Source: CAISCU01 sp943361925
GTDB lineage: Bacteria; Bacteroidota; Bacteroidia; UKL13-3
Length of the DNA stretch: 64,000 nucleotides
NCBI GenBank assembly: GCA_943361925.1
Contig: CALRIT020000004.1
Span: 186,001-250,000 of the forward strand
Direction: 5' to 3'
Part shown: in pieces, positions 9,713 to 19,900 of the stretch
Layout of the letters: each line of letters opens with the position of its first letter
Position numbering within the stretch: position 1 is the first letter of the stretch
Position numbers and translations under genes: made by a program
The notes under the pieces: generated by a model
The model's database searches: none
What the model saw: only the letters and a program-made list of their open reading frames with translations
Told to the model about the DNA's origin: nothing

Positions 9713-11782
9713 ATGTCAGCGGAAATTCAAGATAAAATAAACAAACTGGTTGAAGAACTTAACTTTCATAATTACCAATATTATGTTTTATCGAAACCAA
9801 GCATCAGTGATTTTGACTTTGATATCAAACTAAAAGAACTTGAAAAACTCGAAGCTGAATTCCCTCAATACATCAATCCTAATTCTCCATCATTAAAAGT
9901 TGGTGGCGATATCACAAAAAACTTTAAACAAGTAAAACATCGTTATCCCATGTTAAGTTTGGGAAATACTTACAATGAAGAGGAATTAAAGGAATTCGAC
10001 AACCGCATCAAAAAACTTTTGGAACATGATGTAGAATATGTTTGTGAGTTAAAATTCGACGGATTGGCTATCAGTCTTACCTATGAAAATGGAAAATTAA
10101 TCAGGGCAGTTACACGTGGAGATGGAGTTCAGGGCGATGATGTAACAGAAAATGTAAAAACCATCAGAAGTATTCCGCATCAGCTAAAACCCGGGGATTA
10201 CCCAGCTCTTTTCGAAATTAGAGGTGAAGTATTTATGCATAAAGCTACCTTCGAAAAGTTGAACAATGAGTTTGCAAAAGAGCTTGAACTGAAAGGTTAT
10301 GATGAAGAAGAAATAAGAGAACAACTTTATAAAAATCCAAGAAATTTTGCATCTGGTACATTAAAAATGCAAGACCCTAAAGAAGTTGCTAAACGTCCTT
10401 TAGATGCATTTTTATACTTTCTTTATGCTGATGAAAAAGTTTCAGAATCACATCACAATAGTTTAGAGAAAGCGGCTGAATGGGGTTTCAAAGTAAGCGA
10501 CCATTACCGCAGATGTAAGAATATAAATGAGGTACTTCAATTTATTCATGATGTAGAAAAACAAAGAGATGAACTAAGTTATGAAATTGATGGTATTGTA
10601 ATAAAAGTTGATTCTTATGCATACCAGGATGAGCTTGGTTTTACAGCTAAAAATCCACGTTGGGCCATATCATACAAATACAAAGCAGCATCAGCTTTAA
10701 CAGTATTAAAGGAAGTAACTTATCAGGTAGGAAGAACAGGTGCAATCACACCTGTTGCCAATTTGAAAGCGGTACAACTTGCAGGTACAACAGTAAAAAG
10801 AGCAAGTTTATACAATGCCGATGAAATGAAACGTCTCGATCTCTATGAAAACGATTGGGTTTTTGTAGAAAAAGGAGGAGAAATCATTCCTAAAATCACA
10901 TCGGTTGATACAAGTAAAAGAGACTTGTTTGCCAAACCAATTGAATACACCCAAACCTGTCCGGAATGTGGAACTGAATTAATCCGTAAAGAGGCCGAGG
11001 CTGTGCATTATTGTCCGAATGAACTGAATTGCCCACCACAACTGATTGGAAAAATAGAGCATTTTATTGGCAGAAAAGCCATGAATATTGATAGCCTAGG
11101 AGAAGAAACAGTAGCAGGATTATTCAGAAAAGGAATCATTAAAAACTATGCTGATTTGTATTCACTAAAATTCGAAGATCTAAACGGTCTTAGTTTTGAA
11201 ACCGGAGAGCCAGATAAACTCAAAACACGTTCACTTCAGGAAAAATCTGTAAATAATATATTGGCCGGAATTGAAGCCAGTAAAGCCATTCCTTTTGAAA
11301 GGGTTTTATTTGCTTTAGGTATTAGAATGGTTGGAGAAACTGTTGCTAAAAAATTGGCAAAACATTTCAAAACCATGGATGCTTTGATTGCTGCTGATAA
11401 AGAAACAATTTTAGGTATTCATGAAATTGGAGAAAAAATTGCTGAACAATGTATTAAACATTTTTCAGAAGCTGCAAATATCAATATCATCAATCAATTA
11501 AAAGAAGCAGGGTTAAATTTCGAAATAGTTGAAGAAATCGGACAAGAAACAACAAATAAACTCGAAGGAAAAAGCTTTTTGGTCTCCGGAACTTTCACAA
11601 TAAGTCGAGATGATTTGAAAAAAATGATAGAACTCAATGGTGGCAGAAATGTTTCAGGGATTTCAAAATCACTGAATTACCTGATTGCGGGAGATAAAAT
11701 GGGACCTGAAAAGCTAAAAAAAGCCACTGATTTGAACATTCCAATCATTTCAGAAACGGAGTTTTTAGAGATGTTAAACTAA
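9713..11782 (+). CDS. ligA: NAD-dependent DNA ligase LigA
   Basis: Seals nicks in replication and repair using NAD+. The 689 residues show the Ia NAD-binding domain (HNYQYYVLSKPSISDFDFD), the adenylation motif CELKFDGLAISL with the catalytic lysine near residue 113, the OB region (GRTGAITPVANL), a four-cysteine zinc finger (CPECGTELI ... YCPNELNC), helix-hairpin-helix repeats (ALGIRMVGETVAKKL, IHEIGEKIAEQ) and a C-terminal BRCT domain (LEGKSFLVSGTF ... SLNYLIAGDKMGPEKLKKA). Length is slightly above the E. coli enzyme. Followed by DUF6913, queE and priA on the same strand. Confidence 0.97.
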   Translation: MSAEIQDKINKLVEELNFHNYQYYVLSKPSISDFDFDIKLKELEKLEAEFPQYINPNSPSLKVGGDITKNFKQVKHRYPMLSLGNTYNEEELKEFDNRIKKLLEHDVEYVCELKFDGLAISLTYENGKLIRAVTRGDGVQGDDVTENVKTIRSIPHQLKPGDYPALFEIRGEVFMHKATFEKLNNEFAKELELKGYDEEEIREQLYKNPRNFASGTLKMQDPKEVAKRPLDAFLYFLYADEKVSESHHNSLEKAAEWGFKVSDHYRRCKNINEVLQFIHDVEKQRDELSYEIDGIVIKVDSYAYQDELGFTAKNPRWAISYKYKAASALTVLKEVTYQVGRTGAITPVANLKAVQLAGTTVKRASLYNADEMKRLDLYENDWVFVEKGGEIIPKITSVDTSKRDLFAKPIEYTQTCPECGTELIRKEAEAVHYCPNELNCPPQLIGKIEHFIGRKAMNIDSLGEETVAGLFRKGIIKNYADLYSLKFEDLNGLSFETGEPDKLKTRSLQEKSVNNILAGIEASKAIPFERVLFALGIRMVGETVAKKLAKHFKTMDALIAADKETILGIHEIGEKIAEQCIKHFSEAANINIINQLKEAGLNFEIVEEIGQETTNKLEGKSFLVSGTFTISRDDLKKMIELNGGRNVSGISKSLNYLIAGDKMGPEKLKKATDLNIPIISETEFLEMLN

Positions 11783-11809
11783 ACTGATAAATTGCCTATT
11801 TTCGCAAGG

Positions 11810-12358
11810 ATGCAGTTTTTAGAAAATATCAAAATCAAAATCGGAAAATACCTTTTAAAAAGTTCTCTCGAAAAAAGAGAACCTATGAATGCTGTTCCTA
11901 ATTTTGATTCAATAAAAGAGATTGCCATTTTATACCAGGCAGATGACACTAAAAAAGAAGCTGAAGTAAACAAATTGGCTCAACATTTAAGAGAACAAGG
12001 TAAAAAGGTTTTGTTGATGGGATTTGTAAACCAAAAACAATTACCAGAAAACTATAAATTTCAAATTTCACAGGAGTATTTCTGGAAAGAAAGTTTAAGT
12101 TTATTTCTATTACCTCAAAAAGAAAAAGTAGCTAATTTCATCAATAAGCCTTTCGACTTACTCATCAACTTGTATTCTGAATTCAGCCTTCCAATGGTTG
12201 CTGTATCTGCTTATTCAAAAGCTAAAAACAGAATCGGAGCTCATTTTCCCGAATCAGAATCTTATAATGATATTTTGATTGATGGTCAATTCAAAAACTT
12301 ATTTGAATTGGGCTTACAAATGGAACATTACCTTAAAATAGTGAACAGCAAAAGTTAA
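11810..12358 (+). CDS. DUF6913 family protein
   Basis: A 182-residue soluble protein of a family I associate with Bacteroidota; function unknown. Visible features: a basic N-terminal helix (FLENIKIKIGKYLLKSS), an alpha/beta segment (IKEIAILYQADDTKKEAEV ... LREQGKKVLLMGFVNQKQLP), and PFDLLINLYSEFSLPM followed by KAKNRIGAHF. The ATG at 11810 is preferred over one at 11792 because a TATTTTCG promoter-like box (11797-11804) lies between them and ends 5 nt before 11810. Its stop codon shares one base with the queE start (TAATG), indicating translational coupling. Association with ligA, queE and priA may be housekeeping gene order rather than function. Confidence 0.75.
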   Translation: MQFLENIKIKIGKYLLKSSLEKREPMNAVPNFDSIKEIAILYQADDTKKEAEVNKLAQHLREQGKKVLLMGFVNQKQLPENYKFQISQEYFWKESLSLFLLPQKEKVANFINKPFDLLINLYSEFSLPMVAVSAYSKAKNRIGAHFPESESYNDILIDGQFKNLFELGLQMEHYLKIVNSKS

Positions 12359-12975
12359 TGAGTGAGTTAATTCAAAACAATAGTTTGCCTATTATGGAAC
12401 ACTTTTATACCCTACAGGGAGAAGGTGCTTATACAGGACATGCCGCCTATTTTGTGCGACTAGGAGGCTGTGATGTGGGTTGTGTTTGGTGTGATGTAAA
12501 AGAAAGCTGGGATATCAATGCGCATCCACAAATCTCTATTGAAAACATTGTTTCATTTATAAGTGATGCAAAATCGCCAATTGCTGTTATTACTGGTGGT
12601 GAACCTTTGATGCACAATTTGGAAGAATTGACTGAATCCATACAATCTAAAGGTATCAGAACTCACATAGAAACATCTGCTTCTCATCCTTTGAGTGGTA
12701 GTTGGGATTGGATTTGTGTTTCACCAAAAAAATTCAAATCACCATTGCCTGAAATTCTTATCAATGCAAATGAATTGAAAGTAATCATATTCAACAAAAG
12801 TGATTTTGAATGGGCAGAAAAACATGCTTCAATTGTTGGAAAAGATTGTCAGTTATTTCTTCAACCTGAATGGGACCAGCAATCAAAAATGTTACCATTG
12901 ATTATCGATTATGTGAAACAAAATCCCAAATGGAAAATTGGTTTACAAACCCATAAATGGATGCAAATTCCTTAA
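12358..12975 (+). CDS. queE: 7-carboxy-7-deazaguanine synthase QueE
   Basis: Radical-SAM enzyme that ring-contracts 6-carboxytetrahydropterin to 7-carboxy-7-deazaguanine on the way to queuosine. The 205-residue protein has the cluster motif CxxxCxxC at C38, C42 and C45 (GGCDVGCVWCD), the substrate segment YTLQGEGAYTG before it, and the SAM-binding GGEP in VITGGEPLM. The C-terminal KIGLQTHKWMQIP is typical of the family. It overlaps the upstream DUF6913 gene by one base and is 6 nt from priA. No other queuosine gene is in the window. Confidence 0.93.
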   Translation: MSELIQNNSLPIMEHFYTLQGEGAYTGHAAYFVRLGGCDVGCVWCDVKESWDINAHPQISIENIVSFISDAKSPIAVITGGEPLMHNLEELTESIQSKGIRTHIETSASHPLSGSWDWICVSPKKFKSPLPEILINANELKVIIFNKSDFEWAEKHASIVGKDCQLFLQPEWDQQSKMLPLIIDYVKQNPKWKIGLQTHKWMQIP

Positions 12976-12981
12976 TTAACC

Positions 12982-15441
12982 ATGTCTGAGGCCTTAGCCA
13001 CATTTGCCGATATCATCGTTCCTCTAAGTTTACCAAAAGCTTATACATACCGCATTCCGCGTGATATGGAAGACTTTGTAAAACCCGGAATGCGCGTATC
13101 GGTGCAGTTTGGTGCTAAAAAGGTTTATGCTGGTTTAATTAAAAACATTCATTCAACTCCACCTGCAGGATATGAAGCAAAATATATTCTTTCTGTTATT
13201 GATGATACTCCTATTTTATACCCAAAACAATTGGAGTTTTGGGAATGGTTAAGTAAATATTATCTGGCAAATTTAGGTGATGTAATGAATGCCGCTTTAC
13301 CTGCTGCATTGAAACTCGAAAGTGAAACTAAAATTTTTCTTAACCCGGAATTTGACATTGAAAACACAGAGCTCGACGACCGTGAATACTTAATTATAGA
13401 AGCTTTACAATTAAAAAAAGAATTAAGTATCAGTGATGTTTCAGTGATTCTCAATTTAAAAAACATCCTGCCTTTTTTAAAGAGTCTTGTTATCAAAGAA
13501 GCCATTGTGATGGAAGAATCTTTGGAAGAAAAATACAAGGAAAAATACATCAACTGTTTAAAGATAAGTGAAGCTTTTGAAACAGAAGAAGGCCTGCATC
13601 AGGTATTCGATCAACTAGAGAAAAAGGAGAAGCAATTGGCCATTATTATGGCTATTATTCAACTGAAACACAAACATACTCATATCCCTAAAAAACTGGT
13701 TTTACAACAATCAGGTTCCAGTGATTCAAGCATTAATTCGCTGGTAAAAAAAGGGTATATAGAAACATATCAATATGCAATCGACCGACTGAAACAAGCA
13801 GAAATTCCTTTGCAAGAGTTTGTTTTGAATCAGGAACAACAATCTGCATTCGATTCCATACAGGAACAGTTTACAAACAAGGATGTTGTTTTGTTACATG
13901 GTATCACATCAAGTGGAAAAACCCATGTATATGTAAAGATGATGGAAGAACAAATACTTGCAGGAAAACAAGTATTGATGCTGCTTCCGGAGATTGCACT
14001 TACTTCACAAATCATTCAAAGAATTCGAAAATATTTTGGCAGTAAATGCCTTGCCTTTCATAGTAAATTCAGCGATGCCGAACGTGTTGAAATCTGGAAC
14101 AAGGTTTTAAAGAATGAGGTTCAAATCATCATTGGAGCACGTTCATCTTTGTTTCTTCCTTTTAAAGATTTGGGTTTAATTATAGTTGATGAAGAACAGG
14201 AAGCATCCTATAAACAACAAGACCCTGCTCCAAGATACCATGCGCGTGAAGCATCCATTTATCTTTCAAGAATCATGGGTTGCAAAACACTATTGGGTTC
14301 AGCAACACCATCCTTCGAAAGTTACTACAATGCGCAACAGCAAAAGTATGGCTTGGTAGAAATGAACAAACGTTTCGGAGATATTCCTGAACCAGAATTA
14401 CTCATTGCTAATTTGAGTGAAGAAAGTCGAACCAAAACCATGGTTGGTAATTATTTCACTTCTGTTTTACATGCTGCTATTGCTGAATGTCTGGCCAATC
14501 ACGAGCAGGTTATTTTGTTTCAAAACCGACGTGGCTACGCACCTGTTATGGAATGTGAATCTTGTCGCTGGGTTCCTAAATGTATCAATTGTGATATCAG
14601 TTTAACCTATCACAAATACAACGATTCATTGAAATGCCATTATTGTGGTTATACCCAAAAAGTACCTGAAAACTGTCATGCTTGTGGCTCCACCTTTTTA
14701 AATTTAAAAGGATTTGGTACCGAAAAAATTGAAGATGAAATCAAGATAATTTTTCCTGAAGCACGAATTGCACGACTCGATCATGATACTGCAAAATCGA
14801 AACATGGACATGAAAAAATCATCAAAGATTTTGAAGACCAGGCAGCAGATATTCTAGTTGGAACACAAATGATTGGCAAAGGACTAGACTTCGAAAAAGT
14901 GAGTTTAGTGGGTATCATCAATGCCGACCAACTGCTGTATTTCCCCGATTTCAGGGCACATGAGCGGGCTTATCAACTCATGACACAAGTTGCAGGAAGA
15001 AGTGGAAGAAAACACAAACAGGGAAAAGTTATCATACAAACGCATAGTCCCGACCACCATGTGATTCAGGCTGTCATTAAACAAGATTACAAAGGATTGT
15101 ATGAATCTGATTTGAATGAAAGAACCAAGTTTGCTTATCCTCCATTGCAGCGAATCATTAAAATTAGTACACGACATAAAGATCACCATGTTTCTCAAGA
15201 AGCGGCATGGCAATTAAAAACCTTATTGCATAGTGCATTTGGCGAGCATATACTCGGACCTGAAAGTCCTTATGTTTCTAAAATCCGGAATTATTATATC
15301 AGAGAAATACTGATTAAGATTGATAGAAATAACAGGCAATTAGAGCAAATGAAAATGTTTATCAAACAAAAAATCCAGAAGGTATTGGAGCATCCGAGTT
15401 TCAAAAATGTTTATATAGCAGTTGATGTAGATCCTGCCTAA
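12982..15441 (+). CDS. priA: primosomal replication protein N' (PriA helicase)
   Basis: 3'-5' DNA helicase that restarts stalled replication forks. The 819 residues contain the N-terminal 3'-end binding domain (ADIIVPLSLPKAYTYRIP ... GMRVSVQFG), helicase motif I GITSSGKT near residues 307-314, motif II DEEQEASYKQ, motif III LGSATPS, the paired zinc sites (CESCRWVPKCINCD ... CHYCGYTQ, CHACGS) between the helicase lobes, GTEKIEDEIK, and motif VI QVAGRSGR. Full length. Last gene of the ligA-DUF6913-queE-priA run; it converges with the PorP/SprF-like gene. Confidence 0.97.
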   Translation: MSEALATFADIIVPLSLPKAYTYRIPRDMEDFVKPGMRVSVQFGAKKVYAGLIKNIHSTPPAGYEAKYILSVIDDTPILYPKQLEFWEWLSKYYLANLGDVMNAALPAALKLESETKIFLNPEFDIENTELDDREYLIIEALQLKKELSISDVSVILNLKNILPFLKSLVIKEAIVMEESLEEKYKEKYINCLKISEAFETEEGLHQVFDQLEKKEKQLAIIMAIIQLKHKHTHIPKKLVLQQSGSSDSSINSLVKKGYIETYQYAIDRLKQAEIPLQEFVLNQEQQSAFDSIQEQFTNKDVVLLHGITSSGKTHVYVKMMEEQILAGKQVLMLLPEIALTSQIIQRIRKYFGSKCLAFHSKFSDAERVEIWNKVLKNEVQIIIGARSSLFLPFKDLGLIIVDEEQEASYKQQDPAPRYHAREASIYLSRIMGCKTLLGSATPSFESYYNAQQQKYGLVEMNKRFGDIPEPELLIANLSEESRTKTMVGNYFTSVLHAAIAECLANHEQVILFQNRRGYAPVMECESCRWVPKCINCDISLTYHKYNDSLKCHYCGYTQKVPENCHACGSTFLNLKGFGTEKIEDEIKIIFPEARIARLDHDTAKSKHGHEKIIKDFEDQAADILVGTQMIGKGLDFEKVSLVGIINADQLLYFPDFRAHERAYQLMTQVAGRSGRKHKQGKVIIQTHSPDHHVIQAVIKQDYKGLYESDLNERTKFAYPPLQRIIKISTRHKDHHVSQEAAWQLKTLLHSAFGEHILGPESPYVSKIRNYYIREILIKIDRNNRQLEQMKMFIKQKIQKVLEHPSFKNVYIAVDVDPA

Positions 15442-15548
15442 ATAAATCTATAAACCTGATTCAATCAACATTGCTTTCTGAAGCAAAATTCTATGGAAGC
15501 AAAATCCTACAACGAATACAAATTTCAAATAGCAGCTAAATTTTATTT

Positions 15549-15635
15549 GGGCGTTCCCCTCCGGGTCAGGCTATACACTCCAATCTTTTTGCTCGTGCCT
15601 CACAAAAAGGATTTCCGCTCCTATCCTTAACGCGG
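15549..15635. repeat. structured intergenic element (possible Bacteroidota repeat or small RNA)
   Basis: A GC-richer island in the priA/PorP convergent region. It begins GGGCGTTCCCCTCCGGGTCA and ends CTATCCTTAACGC. GCGTT (15551-15555) can pair with AACGC (15629-15633) to close the element; inside are CCC-CTCC-GGG and a hairpin in which AATCTTTTTG pairs with CAAAAAGGATT across a 9-nt loop with one bulged G. I recall similar intergenic sequences (GGGCGTT...CCGGGTCAGGCTAT..., a variable hairpin, then ...AACGC) in other Bacteroidota genomes, but cannot verify this here. No ORF fits. Strand unknown. Confidence 0.5.
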
Positions 15636-15692
15636 CATTTCGTTTGAAAGTAAAATCAATGAAATCAAGCTAAATCCCTCCCATCGCGAGTA

Positions 15693-15785
15693 ATTACGGG
15701 CCCTTCGGGCCCGCCAAATTATTAAACAATAAATTTATCAAATTACGCCTATTTAGGCTAACGAATTACGCCCATTCAGGGCTAG
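15693..15785. repeat. cluster of three REP-like palindromes sharing ATTACG
   Basis: Three short hairpins each begin ATTACG: 15693-15713 (CGGGCCC-TTC-GGGCCCG, 7-bp stem), 15742-15761 (GCCT-ATTT-AGGC) and 15765-15785 (GCCC-ATTCA-GGGC). The stems differ but keep the same layout, as expected of compensatory variation in a repetitive extragenic palindrome family. They lie between convergent genes and could also stop transcription from both sides. Confidence 0.5.
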
Positions 15786-15840
15786 TTAAATGCCTTCTAA
15801 AACTTGGTATTTTTAAACGGAATATACCATTTCAGTATTT

Positions 15841-16905
15841 CTAAAAACTCGGTGCTGCCTTAGTTTTATTAAACACGGGACAAATCATTCTACCTCTTCC
15901 ATTGCCTTTCATGATGCCACCATTCATTAAACAATAGGCATCTTTGGTACGCATAATGATTCCTAGTTCAAAGGTATTTCCTGCATTACTGAATTTACTT
16001 CCACCTATTGATGCTTCATAACTGAAATGAAAATTAATTTGCTCTGTTAGACTTAAAGCACAATGAAAAAGTGGTGCTACTAAATTGGTTTGACCAGATA
16101 CTGCAGTTCTAACTCCTAAACCTAAAGTAAGTTCATCTTTAAAAGCATAATCACCTCTCACTAAAATATGGTTTGAAAACAATTGTCTATCATACCTGCC
16201 TGATACCTGAAAGGATTGTGCTATAGTATTCGGATTTTTCCTGTGTATCCAACTAAAATGACTAGTATACCTTCTTGGTAAAATATAATCATTAAACAAT
16301 CCTATGCTGGTATTATTGGTAATATGCTGAAATGCAAATCCAATATTTAAAGCATTCCTTGAGCCACCTTTCCCCTGGTTATAATTGGTAAAATCAAAGC
16401 CAAATCCAATATCCGGACTCAAGTTCGAATTGATTTTCATTTGGTCGTTACTGCTTTGGTAAATCGCTCCAAATATGGGATGTAACTGATCTGAGAACAC
16501 AAACTCATTCCAGTCTACATTTTGCTGTATCAAACCAAAAGACAAACCTGCATTGGCTGTCCAATGGTTACTTAAATTCCTTCTTACACCTAAAATACCT
16601 GAAACAAGATTTGTCATGTAAAAATTATTCCCCTGGGTTTCGTTTGACACATTCAATCCCAAAGCAAAAATCGAATTACAAAAACTATAATCAAATGCAG
16701 CAGAAGTATTGTGAACCGGTCCATATAATGGACGAAACAGATTTCTGTGAACCATTGCTGTCCTAAGTTTCCCAGCGCCATCTCTGCCTATCAACGATGG
16801 ATTCAAAAATGATTTATGCTCATAACTTAAAGTATAAATCGGATCTTGTGCCTGCAATAAAACTGGCATTACCATCAACATAATATGTAACAAAAACTTC
16901 TTCAT
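15841..16905 (-). CDS. PorP/SprF family type IX secretion outer membrane protein
   Basis: A 354-residue protein with signal peptide MKKFLLHIMLMVMPVLLQAQ, then the family start DPIYTLSYEHKSFLNPSLIG (normally xxxPxxxxxMxNxxxxNPAxAG), repeated barrel strands (FALGLNVSNETQG, LGVRRNLSNHWTANAGLSFG, NIGFAFQHITNNT) and a C-terminal FELGIIMRTKD. In the SprB-SprF pair such proteins help a type B cargo reach and stay on the cell surface. The start ATG overlaps the stop of the upstream 2272-residue PKD protein by one base, so the two are translated as a pair; this is the expected partner arrangement. The C-terminal tail (KGNGRGRMICPVFNKTKAA) is atypical. Confidence 0.85.
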   Translation of the reverse strand: MKKFLLHIMLMVMPVLLQAQDPIYTLSYEHKSFLNPSLIGRDGAGKLRTAMVHRNLFRPLYGPVHNTSAAFDYSFCNSIFALGLNVSNETQGNNFYMTNLVSGILGVRRNLSNHWTANAGLSFGLIQQNVDWNEFVFSDQLHPIFGAIYQSSNDQMKINSNLSPDIGFGFDFTNYNQGKGGSRNALNIGFAFQHITNNTSIGLFNDYILPRRYTSHFSWIHRKNPNTIAQSFQVSGRYDRQLFSNHILVRGDYAFKDELTLGLGVRTAVSGQTNLVAPLFHCALSLTEQINFHFSYEASIGGSKFSNAGNTFELGIIMRTKDAYCLMNGGIMKGNGRGRMICPVFNKTKAAPSF

Positions 16906-19900
16906 TACCTGATTAGTGTTAATGTTCCCCTTCTATTGTATTTCTTCGAACCGGTTTCTTCACCCTGCCAAGTTTTTCCGCTAGTAAATTCTGCTTCAAT
17001 CATCCAGATATAATTTCCCTGCATACATGGATTTCCATTCAAATCCAAACCATTCCATCCTTCAGCTGGAGAGCCATTCACCAATGCATTACTTTGCCAA
17101 ACCAATTCACCCCATTTATTGAAAATTTTGATTTCGTATTTTATCAATTCAACTCCGGCAGGTTTAAAAACACGCACTTGTTCTGTGCCATAATCCGGAC
17201 TAAACGCATTGGGTACAGATAAGCCTTCCCAATACGCAGGTAAACAAACGTTATCCGTATAAAAGGTATCACAGTTGTTTGTTGTAACAACTTTTAATTC
17301 CACATTAAAACAACCACTATCTCTTTCTGCATACCTGTGAAAAACTTGTTCACCAAAGCCTGTATTACCATCACCAAATTTCCATTCGAAAGTGAATTTA
17401 TTAAAGGCAGTGGTTGTGAATTCTACTTCACGATAAGGCTTTTTATCTTCAATTAATTGTGATGTAAACTTAATTCCTGATTTTGAATCAACACGAATTG
17501 GTTTATAGAACGTAAAACTATCTCTGCATACCACTCCTGATTTAACAACCAGACTCACACTAAATATTCCCGGAACTGTATAAATATGAGTTGGACTTAC
17601 TTCACTGGATGTATCACCATCGCCAAAATACCAGGTGTATTCACTACCACCTTTACTCGAATTTTTAAAAGGAACAGAATATGGCAAACATCCGGAAGAA
17701 TCATTAAAGTCGAATGAAGCGACAGGTTGGTTCATGATTTCAAAGGTGCTTTCAATGCTATCTTTACACTGAAAAGTATTAGTTACAATTAACTTAATCG
17801 GATAAACACCCAATCCGCTATAAAACTGAACAGCATCTTTTGTAATGGCCGTATTTCCGTTACCAAAACTCCAGTTATAGGAATTCGCTCCTGTACTTAA
17901 ATTAGTAAAACTTACATTAGCCGGACCAAAACAAGTATCTTTAGGTGTATGATAGAAATTGGCAATAGGTTTAGGCCAAACCTGAATATATTTTGTTGAT
18001 GAATCTTTACATCCCTCAATACTAATTCCGGTTAATGAAACCAAATATTGTCCTGGGTTTATATACAAATAATTAGGAATTGAAATATCACTTATTGTAT
18101 TGCCATCACCCAAAATCCATGTATAAAAAAGCCCCGGTTCAGAACTTGCAATAAATGAAAATTGATGTCCAAAACATGCAGCATTGGTATCAACATTGAT
18201 ATCAACTTTTGGCAAAGGTTTAATTTCGATAGTATCTAAAATCTCAGTACTGCAAGCATTGATAAACGATTGTAAACGAACCCTGATTGGAAATTTACCC
18301 GCAATTAAATAAGTATGCAAAGGATCATACTGATTGCTTGAATCTCCATCACCAAAATACCATTTGATACTTCCGGTATCAGCTAAATTGGAATTAAACT
18401 GAACTTGCTGTTTTGCACAATTAATTCCTTTTGAAAAATTAATATCAAACAAAGGCTTTCTCAATACAGTTATAACAACCATACTAGTATCATAAAAACA
18501 ATTATTGCTAACAAACTGGTAAGCCTGATAAACTCCGGGAGCTGAATAAGTATGTACCGGATTCTTTTCAGCAGATGTAAATCCATCACCAAAATCCCAA
18601 GAAACAAAGGTGCTTCCTTTACTATTATCACCAAATTGAACACGTAATGATTCACATCCAATTTTAGCCGAAACACCAAAGGAGGCTTCTAAATTATCAG
18701 GTAAAACCTGAACTTCCTTTGATGCGCTATCAACCCCACACATATTGGTAACCTTCAATTTAATCTGATACTTACTGATTGAATCAAAAGCAAAATATGA
18801 AAGCGGTTGTCCTGATGGTTCAAACAAAGATGAACTATTTCCATTATCGAGATTCCAGTCAAAAAATTGTGGATGCCCGATACTTGTATTGGTAATAAAC
18901 AATTTCAATGGAGAGCATGATGTATCTAAACTCAAGTCAAATACTGCTTTAGGAATTGTTTTTACTTTCACCGTATTCAACCTGAATAAAGTATCATAAC
19001 AAGCCTGCTGTGATTTTGTAATTAACTGAACATGGTACAAAGTATCCTTTAAAAATGCACCTTTATAAGTATGTTTAACCGTATCAATTGTGGAGTTAGA
19101 ATTAAAGCCATCACCAAAATTCCACATCAATTCAAATGGAGATTTTACAATAGAAGTTGATTTTAAACTCAGTAGTAAATCAGCACAACCACTGTCCTTT
19201 GATATGATAAAATCAGTAATAGGTTTTGGAAATGCTTTAAAACTTTTTATGGTAGTATCCTTACATCCATCAATACTGCTTGTTATTAATTTGATTTGAT
19301 AAATTGAATCAATAATTCCTCGATGTACAGGAAATGTAATTGTTGGATTAAAAACACTGATATCATTAAAAGCAACCATTGAATTACTACTTGTCCAATT
19401 GAATTGAGTTCCATACAAACTGATATTATTTGTAGTAATCTGAATAGGAGCACATGCACTATCCATAGTCAATGAAAATCCTGAGATTGGTCTTCCTGCT
19501 TGTCTAAAGCTTTGACTAAAACTATCAGTACACCCAAACAATGTTTTTGCTTTTAGCTGAAGTGAATACATATTACTGTTTGCCGATTGCAAATCACTTA
19601 TACCAACAAAAGTTTGAATTGAAGCTGTATCGTTTTCAATTGTTAAATTGCTACTACTTGCTTTCCATATAAATCCAGTTAAATCCAAAACAGGTTGATT
19701 AGAACTTTGGTTAATAACAACAGCTTTTCCCGGATAACAAATAACTGTATCTAAAAATGTAAAATTCGGTATTGGTAATGGTTTGATGGTAACATTTTTT
19801 GTTAAAGAATCCCTGCAACCACTAATAGCAATGGCATGTAGTTTTATTTGAATAAGTGTATCAGCATTACTATAGTTAAAAAAGGTTTGGCTTGGATTTG

